DNA of 64,000 nucleotides from Candidatus Nitrospira nitrosa (GTDB lineage: Bacteria; Nitrospirota; Nitrospiria; Nitrospirales; Nitrospiraceae), in NCBI RefSeq assembly GCF_001458735.1, contig NZ_CZQA01000012.1, forward strand, positions 1-64,000, written 5' to 3'. Each line of letters begins with the position of its first letter. The stretch's first letter is position 1. Below the pieces are notes generated by a model. The model searched no databases. It saw only the letters and a program-made list of their open reading frames with translations, and was not told the DNA's origin. Positions 25,009 to 32,704 of this stretch are shown here, one piece after another. The position numbers and the translations under genes are program-made.

Positions 25009-25818
25009 ATGACCATGGAACTCTCCGAATCAGAAATTCAACGCTACAGCCGGCACATTATTCTTCAAGATGTGGGTGGCAAGGGCCAACTCAAGCTCAA
25101 GCGAGCGAAGGTCCTCTTGATTGGTGCAGGTGGTCTGGGGTCTCCAGCTGGTCTATATCTCGCTGCGGCTGGTATCGGAACCATCGGTCTCGTCGACGGA
25201 GATGTCGTCGATCTTTCGAATCTTCAGCGGCAAATCATGCACTCAACGGCCACGCTCGGAAAACCGAAAGTTGAGTCCGGCAAGCAGACGCTCTCGGCCA
25301 TCAATCCGGAAATTACCGTTAACGCGTATCACCAATTAGTCGATGCCGACAATATTATCCCGCTCATCTCGCAATACGATATCGTGCTCGATGGCTCGGA
25401 TAATTTCACCACCCGCTTTCTGGTGAATGACGCCTGTTTCTTCGCCAAAAAGACCCTGATCTCCGCCAGCATGTTCCGGTTCGAGGGGCAACTCACGGCA
25501 ATCAAGCCACACCAAGGCTATCCGTGCTACCGCTGCCTTTATCCAGAACCTCCACCAGCCGGACTCGTACCAAATTGTCAGGAGGCCGGCGTACTTGGTG
25601 TCCTAGCCGGCACGATGGGAATCTTGCAAGCGTCCGAAGCGATCAAGGAGATCCTTGGCATCGGCGAAACGATCGCGGATAAGCTGGTGATCTACGACGC
25701 GCTCGAGATGAAGTTCCGCAAGGTCGGTCGACCCAAAGATCCGGCCTGTCCACTGTGCGGCCCCAATCCGAAGATCAAGGACTTGAGTCTCGACTACACC
25801 GTCAGCTGCACCATCTAG
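25009..25818 (+). CDS. moeB: MoeB/ThiF-family E1-like activating enzyme, second copy
   Basis: 269 residues, clearly paralogous to the protein at 22338-23156 (shared IQRYSRHI, GAGGLGSPAGLYLAAAGIG, NLQRQIMHS, DGSDNF, CYRC, CPLC). It would adenylate the Gly-Gly carrier at 24426-24698 and possibly MoaD proper. The first two ATG codons (25009 and 25015) are both possible starts, without a strong ribosome-binding site. The stop codon touches a palindromic interspersed repeat that may terminate or stabilise the transcript. Confidence 0.9.
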   Translation: MTMELSESEIQRYSRHIILQDVGGKGQLKLKRAKVLLIGAGGLGSPAGLYLAAAGIGTIGLVDGDVVDLSNLQRQIMHSTATLGKPKVESGKQTLSAINPEITVNAYHQLVDADNIIPLISQYDIVLDGSDNFTTRFLVNDACFFAKKTLISASMFRFEGQLTAIKPHQGYPCYRCLYPEPPPAGLVPNCQEAGVLGVLAGTMGILQASEAIKEILGIGETIADKLVIYDALEMKFRKVGRPKDPACPLCGPNPKIKDLSLDYTVSCTI

Positions 25819-25943
25819 CAAGATGCTGAAAACGTCTGCCAGCTTCGTTCTCGCATCGCTCGGACCCTCAACGTACCTCCGAATGTACGCCTCGGACTCT
25901 CGCTCACTGCGGCCTCGCTGGACAACCATTTTGAGCATCTTGC
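25819..25943 (-). repeat. interspersed palindromic repeat, copy 1
   Basis: About 125 bp whose ends are inverted repeats (GATGCTGAAAA at the left, TTTTGAGCATC at the right) around a conserved core including GGCCGCAGTGAG on the minus strand. It matches copies at 27596-27717 and 35782-35893. It begins at the base after the stop codon of the second MoeB gene. No ORF is credible in it. Confidence 0.8.
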
Positions 25944-25998
25944 AAATCCACCCAATATTGAGCCCTTTGCATCTTGGCTCATTCAGAGTCAATTAACC

Positions 25999-26508
25999 AT
26001 GGCAGACCTCGTCATTCCCAAGTCAATCCGCGAAGACATCATCGCGCATGCGAAAGAACTGACTCCCTACGAATGTTGTGGACTCCTGGCTGGAAATAAC
26101 GGCGTGGTCAGCCATCTCTATCGCATCAAAAACATCGTGGCAATGGAAGGCGCACAGAACCTCTCGTCGTTCGATTCAGCTAAGGCAGCGCACCTCGAGC
26201 GGCTCTCTCCGGAAGAACGAGCAGAGATTGCCTTCGTCATGGACATGCAGGACTTCTCGTCGGCGAAGAAAGATATGCGGAACAACGGACTCGATCTCCA
26301 AGTGGTCTATCACTCCCACCCACATGACCCGGCCCGTCCCTCGATCACCGACATCAAAATCGCCACCGACTATGAAGAGATTTGGCCTAAGATCAATCTC
26401 CCGCTGCCGGCTTATCTCATCGTCTCGCTCATGAATACGGAACCAGATACGAAGACCTATTGGATCAAGTCCGGTCACGTCACCCCTGCCGATATCCTCA
26501 TCCGCTAG
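25999..26508 (+). CDS. JAMM/MPN metalloprotease (Mec/HcyD-like)
   Basis: 169 residues of the Mov34/MPN fold. The JAMM zinc site is complete: Glu in PYECCGLL near residue 21, HSHPHDPARPSITDI near residue 104 (H-x-H-x7-S-x2-D). Members of this group split amino acids from sulfur-carrier C-termini: mycobacterial Mec releases cysteine from CysO, and the Wolinella HcyD and Pseudomonas QbsD types trim carriers to expose Gly-Gly. Both jobs suit this operon, since one carrier ends GGGR. It lies 56 bp beyond the repeat that follows moeB and could be read from the same transcript. Confidence 0.9.
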   Translation: MADLVIPKSIREDIIAHAKELTPYECCGLLAGNNGVVSHLYRIKNIVAMEGAQNLSSFDSAKAAHLERLSPEERAEIAFVMDMQDFSSAKKDMRNNGLDLQVVYHSHPHDPARPSITDIKIATDYEEIWPKINLPLPAYLIVSLMNTEPDTKTYWIKSGHVTPADILIR

Positions 26509-26583
26509 ACCGACTTTTCTGGTTCACATTCCACTTCGAAATATACTAATGTTCCTCAAGCATCTAGACGAGGAGCCTCGCTC

Positions 26584-26913
26584 ATGAAGCCATTAAACTT
26601 CAGCCTCTCGCTGTTCTTACTGCCCATAGCGGTTGTACCTGCCTTTGCCGAGGACCGTAGCTTTTACAGCCCGGTGATCTACATCGATAAGGAAAAGAGT
26701 CAGATCCTTATCTCAACCAGTGCCACGGTGTTTTATATTGAAGTCCCGGATGCCGCGAAACCGCATATGGACAAGCTTCCCATTTCCAGTCTCGTAGATT
26801 TTGTCGTTGAGATGCGAGGCGAGGACAAACCGCCGTTGATTAAAACCTGGAAAGTGAAATCAGGTGAGTCGACCTGTATATACTTTAATGGGAAGGAATG
26901 TAAAGAGCGATAG
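26584..26913 (+). CDS. small periplasmic protein of unknown function
   Basis: 109 residues with an evident signal peptide (about 1-22, ending AFA-ED) and GAGGAG upstream of the ATG. The mature part is beta-rich (VIYIDKEKSQILISTSATVFYIEV) and holds two cysteines near the end (STCIYF, KECKER). No family is recognised; the pattern suggests a small beta-sandwich. It lies 75 bp after the JAMM gene and could be cotranscribed, but nothing in it relates to sulfur. Confidence 0.65.
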   Translation: MKPLNFSLSLFLLPIAVVPAFAEDRSFYSPVIYIDKEKSQILISTSATVFYIEVPDAAKPHMDKLPISSLVDFVVEMRGEDKPPLIKTWKVKSGESTCIYFNGKECKER

Positions 26914-27010
26914 TTTTCTCCGATTCATTTCATCGCTTCACCTCTCACCATTCGATAAACTCATGGACCTGGGTTCTATCGAAAGGCGAACCACGCTTCA
27001 CCAGCATCCA

Positions 27011-27220
27011 TCACTCCCCGCTGCCAGCCATATCATCAATGAGAGGACGGTTGATATCGGTGCACCCGCAACAGATGGTATCGAAGAGCGTGTCCGCGTC
27101 TGCGACAAAATTCTTTTCGTCCGTGAGTTTATCCGCAATGACCTGGGCATAGCAGATGTCGCAGAGCATCATCAAGCCGCGTGACACTCCGACGGTTTTT
27201 CGTCCTGTACTTGTAGCCAT
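27011..27220 (-). CDS. small Cys-rich zinc-binding protein
   Basis: 69 residues from the ATG at 27220; the Met pair at residues 17-18 is a second possible start. CDIC near residue 20 and CCGC near residue 51 form a probable zinc site around DTLFD. It follows the zinc-ribbon gene at 27226-27420 with a five-base gap, so the two form a small operon. The function is unknown; an adaptor or nucleic-acid-binding role is possible. Confidence 0.5.
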   Translation of the reverse strand: MATSTGRKTVGVSRGLMMLCDICYAQVIADKLTDEKNFVADADTLFDTICCGCTDINRPLIDDMAGSGE

Positions 27221-27225
27221 GAGGT

Positions 27226-27420
27226 CTATACCGATCCTTTCTGAAGAGCCATAAAGAAATCTTCGGCTTCGAGGTCAATGCCGCATTGCTGACATTCATG
27301 CGGGCGATCTTCGGGAGGCACTTCTAACGGCGTTCGATCGATGCGCCCTCGGCAGACATGGTAAAACCGCCCACGAGCATGCTCGTCATCCAGCGGATCA
27401 CTCTCGTATACCAGCACCAT
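27226..27420 (-). CDS. small zinc-ribbon protein
   Basis: 64 residues from the ATG at 27420, which follows GGGGAAG by four bases; the frame extends to 27495 without support. Ligand candidates are YHVC near residue 22 and CQQCGI near residue 43, with acidic stretches (ESDPLDDEHARG, LEAEDF). A single zinc ribbon with a short helix is expected. It is the first gene of a two-gene unit with the Cys-rich protein at 27011-27220. Confidence 0.55.
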   Translation of the reverse strand: MVLVYESDPLDDEHARGRFYHVCRGRIDRTPLEVPPEDRPHECQQCGIDLEAEDFFMALQKGSV

Positions 27421-27595
27421 AAATCTTCCCCATTCCCTTGTTCTTCTTCGGAAGTATAACGACTCTTGATTTCTGGCCGCAACCACAGAGGTCACGACCA
27501 GTTCACACCCGCGCGTACTCCGACCAAGCAGACGCTATCCTCAACGGGTTCTTATACGAGACGCTGGAAGATCTTGACACCCCAGAGAAGCCTCA

Positions 27596-27717
27596 CAGGA
27601 TGCTCAAAAAGACCGTCCAACAAGGCCGCAGCGAGCAAAAGGCCTAGGCATACGCGGTTGGTATGTGAGGCCTTGAGCGAAGGGAGAACGATGCCGGCGG
27701 ACTTTTTCAGCATCCGG
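27596..27717 (+). repeat. interspersed palindromic repeat, copy 2
   Basis: About 122 bp starting CAGGATGCTCAAAAAG and ending CTTTTTCAGCATCC, the two ends being inverted repeats of about 25 bp with a few mismatches. The core GGCCGCAGCGAG matches copies 1 and 3. Its right end touches the stop codon (27718-27720) of the minus-strand ABC exporter gene, in the same orientation to the gene as the other copies. Confidence 0.8.
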
Positions 27718-29442
27718 TCACACTTGGAACTGGGCTTCATAAAGACCTGCATACACCCCGCCTCGGGTCAGCAATTCTTCATGCCGACCATCTTCAACTA
27801 ACTGACCATGGTCGAGCACGAGAATCCTATCCACATCGTGTAATGTCGATAAACGATGGGCAATGATGAAGGTGGTGCGTCCGGCGGTCAGTTCGTTTAA
27901 GGCCTCCCGGATCTTGACCTCCGTCTCTGTATCAATATTGGATGTCGCCTCATCGAAAATAACAATGGGCGGATCTTTGAGCAAGACCCGGGCGATCGAC
28001 ACTCGCTGTTTTTGTCCAACGGAGAGTTTCACCCCCCGTTCCCCGATCCAGGTCTCATAGCCTTCCGGCAACGCAGCGATAAACTCGTGCGCCCGAGCGG
28101 CTCGTGCCGCCATCTCCAGTCGATTCTGATCTGCTTGGAGATCGCCGTAGAGCAGGTTGTCCCGAACGGTGCCGTTGAACAAGAATGGTTCCTGTTGGAC
28201 AAACCCAATCTGCTGTCGCAAATACGCAATCGGTAGATCGCGGACATCCGTCCCATCGATACAGACCGCCCCCTCTGTGACGTCATAGAACCGCATCAAC
28301 AACTTCACAAGCGTGCTCTTCCCTGCTCCGCTCATTCCAACCAAGGCCACACGCTCTCCCGCTGGAACCTTGACTGAGAATCCTTTAAGGACCGGCACAT
28401 CCGACCGATAGTGGAACCGCACGTGCTCGAATCGCACGTCGCCCTGTGCACGATGACCTGGAGCGAGTACGCCTGGACGATCGGCCACGTCGGGAACCGT
28501 ATCCAACACATCGAACACCCGCTCGCTCGCGGCCAAGGCATGCTGCAACATGTGATTGACGGAGTGGATCTGATTAATGGGCACATAGAACATCGCCAAA
28601 TACGATAGAAACAGTACCAACTCGCCGAGCGTCAATCGCCCGTCCATCACTTCACCGGCCCCATACCAGAGGATCAAGACCGTCCCGAAGGCCCCAACCA
28701 AGATCATGGCAGGCGAATAGATCGACCACAGCACCATGGCCTGAAGATTCTTGTCGCTATAGGTTTGGCTGAGTCGGTCGAAGCGAGCCTGCTCATGACC
28801 GTGACGCCCGAATCCCATCGTTTCCCGGATCCCAGACAAGGCATCTTGCAGGTAGCCGTTCAGCTCTGCCGCGCTCTGACGAGTCTCCCGGTAGTAGCCA
28901 TGCACTTTGGAGGTGAACCAACTGGCCGACAGAGCGAGCAGCGGGATTGGGAGGAGCGCGAGTGCCGCCAGTTTCCAATTCAGTATGAACAAGAGTCCCG
29001 TGATGCCGACCAGGGTCAACGAGGCCGTCATCATCCCCTCAAGTCCATCGATAAAGATCCGCTCGACATGTTCGGTATCATTCGTTACGCGGGACATAAT
29101 TTCGCCCGTCGAGCGATTCTCAAAATAGGTGATCGACAGGCGTTGCAGTGCGGCGAAGATATGACGGCGAAGATCGTGCACCACCGTCTGCTCAAGTTGA
29201 TTATTGAGCCGGATGCGCAACGAAGCAAAGAGGTTCTTGAGCAGATAAGCACCGACCAGAAGCCCGATCACCCCCGGCAATAACGAGGCCTGCTTTGCCT
29301 GAATCACATCGTCGATGATGATCTTGATGACCCAGGGCGGCACCAACTCCATCGCCGTCGCACCGGCGGCACAAAGCAAAGTCAGAACGGCAAGCGTACG
29401 ATGGGGTCGAAGATATTGCAGGACACGAAGAAGGACTTTCAC
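27718..29442 (-). CDS. ABC exporter half-transporter (MsbA-like)
   Basis: 574 residues. Six transmembrane helices (about 15-310) are followed by a nucleotide-binding domain with Walker A GMSGAGKST near residue 366, signature LSVGQKQRVSIAR near 475, Walker B IVIFDEATSNID near 495 and the switch His in IIAHRLS. As a homodimer it would use ATP to export a lipid, glycolipid or peptide across the inner membrane. MsbA-type lipid A flipping is possible, but no lipopolysaccharide gene is adjacent. Peptide deformylase lies 22 bases upstream on the same strand. Confidence 0.9.
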   Translation of the reverse strand: MKVLLRVLQYLRPHRTLAVLTLLCAAGATAMELVPPWVIKIIIDDVIQAKQASLLPGVIGLLVGAYLLKNLFASLRIRLNNQLEQTVVHDLRRHIFAALQRLSITYFENRSTGEIMSRVTNDTEHVERIFIDGLEGMMTASLTLVGITGLLFILNWKLAALALLPIPLLALSASWFTSKVHGYYRETRQSAAELNGYLQDALSGIRETMGFGRHGHEQARFDRLSQTYSDKNLQAMVLWSIYSPAMILVGAFGTVLILWYGAGEVMDGRLTLGELVLFLSYLAMFYVPINQIHSVNHMLQHALAASERVFDVLDTVPDVADRPGVLAPGHRAQGDVRFEHVRFHYRSDVPVLKGFSVKVPAGERVALVGMSGAGKSTLVKLLMRFYDVTEGAVCIDGTDVRDLPIAYLRQQIGFVQQEPFLFNGTVRDNLLYGDLQADQNRLEMAARAARAHEFIAALPEGYETWIGERGVKLSVGQKQRVSIARVLLKDPPIVIFDEATSNIDTETEVKIREALNELTAGRTTFIIAHRLSTLHDVDRILVLDHGQLVEDGRHEELLTRGGVYAGLYEAQFQV

Positions 29443-29464
29443 AAATGGTTCAACAAGGCAGGTC

Positions 29465-29989
29465 TCAAATTACGTTCGTGGGTTCTTTCTGCCAGTACTG
29501 AGAAAATTCTTCGAGTTGCGTGAGAGTGGACATATCGGCCATCCGGTCGAGAAAGACTTTACCAATCAGGTGGTCAAGCTCGTGTTGGATACAAACCGCG
29601 TACAGGTCCGTCGCCTCAAAATCCAAGGGCTTGCCCTTCCGGTCCAACGCCTTGACTCGCACCAGTGAAGGTCTGGTGACTTTCCCCCTCAACCCATCGA
29701 CACTCAAACACCCTTCCCAGTTTTCGACCTGTTCTGGTCCATAATAGACGATCGACGGATTGATGAGGACCGTTTCGGGGAAGCCGCCTTCCCCTTTGCA
29801 ACCCATGACAACCAATTGAATAGACCGTGAGACTTGCGGTGCCGCCAACCCGATCCCGGGCTCATCATACATCGCCTCAAACATGTCATCGATCAAGCGC
29901 TGGATTTCAGACGACTTGATCTCTCGTGGATCAATTGGTGCCGAAATTTTCCGGAGGATCGGATTTCCGAGCTTCGCAATCTTCAGCAT
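29465..29989 (-). CDS. def: peptide deformylase
   Basis: 174 residues from the ATG at 29989, which follows AGGA; an ATG seven codons upstream lacks a site. Three family motifs are intact: GIGLAAPQV, EGCLSVDG (metal Cys) and QHELDHLIGKVF (HExxH with two metal His and the catalytic Glu). It removes the formyl group from nascent N-terminal methionine, acting at the ribosome exit. It lies between a HEAT-repeat gene and the ABC exporter, all on the minus strand. Confidence 0.95.
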   Translation of the reverse strand: MLKIAKLGNPILRKISAPIDPREIKSSEIQRLIDDMFEAMYDEPGIGLAAPQVSRSIQLVVMGCKGEGGFPETVLINPSIVYYGPEQVENWEGCLSVDGLRGKVTRPSLVRVKALDRKGKPLDFEATDLYAVCIQHELDHLIGKVFLDRMADMSTLTQLEEFSQYWQKEPTNVI

Positions 29990-30069
29990 GGTTCCTGTCT
30001 TCAATTTCATAACGTATGCGATATTCGTAACATAGCCGTCTTCGCGCTCGCAACCTCCTCAGCGTCCCG

Positions 30070-30864
30070 TCACAGACGCCGTTTTGGTCGGCGAGGTTCC
30101 GGAATCTCAAAGGTCTCTTTGTTGATATCCCACCACTCGACCCATTCGCTCGACCAGGCCGCACGATCCTGTTTATTCGAGGTATCCCAATCGTGAAATT
30201 CAGTTTCATGGCGAGTCAAAATCCAGAGCGATTGCAGCGCTGACAGCGCCACAAACCGTTCCTCATCGCCGACCATGGAAATCAGGATCGGGATGACAGC
30301 CTTTTGACGGATATACCGCGCTTCGAACGCGGCTGCCTTTCTTACTGATGAATTGGGATCCTTGGCCATGACGTCGAGGGCTTCGGAGGCTTTGGCCGCA
30401 TCCAGACGAACGGCCACCCGTAACGCATGTTCCCGCACGCGTGACAGTTCGCTTGGCTCCTTCGCGGTCTCGATGAGAGCGGGCACGCCCGCCACTCCCT
30501 TCATCATCAACAGCGTTTCAATTGCGTTGTACCGGATTCTAGGGCTGGGCATGGTCAAGGCCTTGATCAACACCGGAACCGACGATTCACCCAAATGCAC
30601 GAATTCTCCCATCGCCCAGAACTCTTGTTTCCCTTCCAACAACGGCAGCAAGGCCTCGGCTCGCTTAAGCTCTTCCGGGCCGAGTGGTGTCGTATTGGGA
30701 GGAATCGAAACATCCGGCACATCTGGGTTGGCTGGTGGCCCCTCATAGGGAACCTGAACGCTCCAAGCTCTACCCGGCTCCTCCCCTGCGTACAGAGGGT
30801 CTGCCCCACCCATCACAGCGAGCAACCCAATCACGCCCAGCCGAAACACATGCGATTGGTTCAC
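30070..30864 (-). CDS. secreted HEAT-repeat protein
   Basis: 264 residues from a GTG at 30864 (AGGAG ten bases upstream), which directly begins a signal peptide ending YAGEE; a TTG ten codons earlier is less likely. Helical HEAT/PBS-type repeats run from about 95 to 225: VPVLIKALTMPSPRIRYNAIE, GVPALIETAKEP, DVMAKDPNSSVRKAAAFEA, VIPILISMVGDEERFVALSAL. They form a right-handed solenoid for protein contacts. A Trp-rich tail (AAWSSEWVEWWDINKETF) follows. Its location is probably periplasmic. Partners are unknown. Confidence 0.78.
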   Translation of the reverse strand: MNQSHVFRLGVIGLLAVMGGADPLYAGEEPGRAWSVQVPYEGPPANPDVPDVSIPPNTTPLGPEELKRAEALLPLLEGKQEFWAMGEFVHLGESSVPVLIKALTMPSPRIRYNAIETLLMMKGVAGVPALIETAKEPSELSRVREHALRVAVRLDAAKASEALDVMAKDPNSSVRKAAAFEARYIRQKAVIPILISMVGDEERFVALSALQSLWILTRHETEFHDWDTSNKQDRAAWSSEWVEWWDINKETFEIPEPRRPKRRL

Positions 30865-31042
30865 GATAGTGAGACTCCTCTTTCGCTGGTTCAATGCATC
30901 CCCTTTTCATGCATCGAGATGTTCATCGATATGCCCAGGACGTGTGGCTAACGGGGCTCGTGTCGGCGGCGAGTTTTGGACCGGAGCGTATTGGGGTCAC
31001 TCAACCCAACTGTCGGTGTGAGAGCAGCGATCTGCGGCGACC

Positions 31043-31327
31043 TTATGAACTGAGTGCTCGAAGATGCTTCCGCACCCGGACCTTCTCATGATGCTTTCGA
31101 AGCAACTGCCGGCGAACCACATCCTGGTTCTCAGCCACGATCCGAACCAGTCGATCCATATCTTCCGCATGGTCACGCACCAGTTCAGACAACTTCTGGA
31201 TCTGCTCCTCTAATTTCTCCAGTCGCCAGGCCATGTTCTCGAGTGAGTCGGAGGTTCTCTCCTCCAGCTTCGTGACTCGCCTTGAATCGACTCGCGGCAA
31301 AGCCGCGACTACGACATCTCGCTTCAT
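31043..31327 (-). CDS. short coiled-coil protein
   Basis: 94 residues from the ATG at 31327, which follows AGGAGTGAGC; the frame extends to 31369 without support. Heptad-like stretches occupy residues about 20-75 (KLEERTSDSLENMAWRLEKL, IQKLSELVRDHAEDMDRLV), followed by a basic tail (RKHHEKVRVRKHLRAL). No membrane segment is present. It probably oligomerises. It is divergent from glgC, with 138 bp between the start codons. Confidence 0.6.
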   Translation of the reverse strand: MKRDVVVAALPRVDSRRVTKLEERTSDSLENMAWRLEKLEEQIQKLSELVRDHAEDMDRLVRIVAENQDVVRRQLLRKHHEKVRVRKHLRALSS

Positions 31328-31465
31328 GCTCACTCCTTTATTCATGGCCGATCGAACCGCATGGCTCAATCCGGCGTTCTGGTGGCTAGTATTATCCGCA
31401 TAGCACGGGAAGTCAACGATTCCCTTTTCTTTCTATTTCAAGACGGTCCTGCTAGAATCCGCATA

Positions 31466-32704
31466 ATGAAGAATATTTTCACCATGGTCTTAGCCGGTGG
31501 AAAAGGAGAGCGGCTCAATCCCCTCACGGCGCAACGGGCCAAACCTGCGGTGCCATTCGGCGGGAAATACCGCATCATCGACTTTACACTCAGTAACTGT
31601 TTGAACTCAGGGCTTCGCAAGATCGCCGTCCTCATCCAATATAAATCCCATTCGCTAGACCGTCATATTCGAGCAGGCTGGAACATTCTCAGCGCCGACC
31701 TCGACGAATACATCGCCTCGGTTCCTCCCCAGCAGCGCATCAGCGAAGATTGGTACCGCGGCACAGCCGACGCGGTCTATCAGAACATGTTCTTGATCGA
31801 TGATGAACACCCCGAGTTCCTGCTGATTCTCGCGGGTGACCACATCTACAAGATGAACTACGCGGAGATGTATCACTGGCTCATCGCCACGAGCGCGGAT
31901 GCGGTCGTGGGAGCCATCGACATCCCCATCCAAGAAGCCTCTCGCTTCGGCGTCATCGCCGTGAACGAAGATTACCGGATTACCCGATTCGATGAAAAAC
32001 CGGCGCATCCCATTTCGCTGCCCAACGATCCGGACCATGCCTTTGCCTCGATGGGTATCTATCTCTTCCGCACCAAAGTGATCCGCGAATACCTACTCGC
32101 CGATGCGAAAGAAGGCAGCGCCCACGACTTCGGGAAAAACATCATCCCGAAAATGATCGCGGAGAAACGGGTGTATGCCTTCAAATTTCAAGACGCGAAC
32201 AAGAAAGCGGTCAAGTATTGGCGTGATATCGGAACGCTTGATGCCTACTGGGAAGCGAATATGGATTTGGTCTCCGTGGACCCCCAGTTCAATTTCTACG
32301 ACGCCGAGTGGCCGATCCGAACCTATCAGGGACAGTTTCCTCCGGCTAAGTTCGTCTTCGCCCAGGATTTTCAGGGAGGCCGCATGGGTGTCGCGCTTGA
32401 CTCGATCGTGTGCGGCGGCTGCATCATCTCGGGCGGGAGGGTCCAGAATTCCGTCCTCTCCCCGAACGTGCACGTGCACGACCATGCCGATATCCGTGAC
32501 TCCGTCGTCATGGAAAACGTCACCATCGGAGCACAGAGTCGTATCAGACGCGCGATCATCGACAAGGATGTGACGATCCCTCCTCAGACAGAGATCGGGT
32601 ACAACCGAGAGGCCGACGCGCAGCGGTTTACCGTCACGGAGTCTGGCCTCGTGGTCATCTCAAAAGGAATGAAGCTGCATGCCTCCGTCGATCCATCCGG
32701 TTGA
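31466..32704 (+). CDS. glgC: glucose-1-phosphate adenylyltransferase
   Basis: 412 residues from the ATG at 31466, chosen because the conserved N-terminus (MVLAGGKGERLNPLT) starts there; the longer upstream frame has no homologous look. The nucleotidyltransferase domain (about 5-270) shows GGKGERL, AKPAVPFGGKYRIIDF, GTADAVYQN and LAGDHIYKM. A left-handed beta-helix C-terminus (SVVMENVTIGAQSRIRRAIID) follows. It makes ADP-glucose from ATP and glucose-1-phosphate, the first step of bacterial glycogen synthesis. Its 3' end overlaps the next gene by 26 bases. Confidence 0.95.
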   Translation: MKNIFTMVLAGGKGERLNPLTAQRAKPAVPFGGKYRIIDFTLSNCLNSGLRKIAVLIQYKSHSLDRHIRAGWNILSADLDEYIASVPPQQRISEDWYRGTADAVYQNMFLIDDEHPEFLLILAGDHIYKMNYAEMYHWLIATSADAVVGAIDIPIQEASRFGVIAVNEDYRITRFDEKPAHPISLPNDPDHAFASMGIYLFRTKVIREYLLADAKEGSAHDFGKNIIPKMIAEKRVYAFKFQDANKKAVKYWRDIGTLDAYWEANMDLVSVDPQFNFYDAEWPIRTYQGQFPPAKFVFAQDFQGGRMGVALDSIVCGGCIISGGRVQNSVLSPNVHVHDHADIRDSVVMENVTIGAQSRIRRAIIDKDVTIPPQTEIGYNREADAQRFTVTESGLVVISKGMKLHASVDPSG

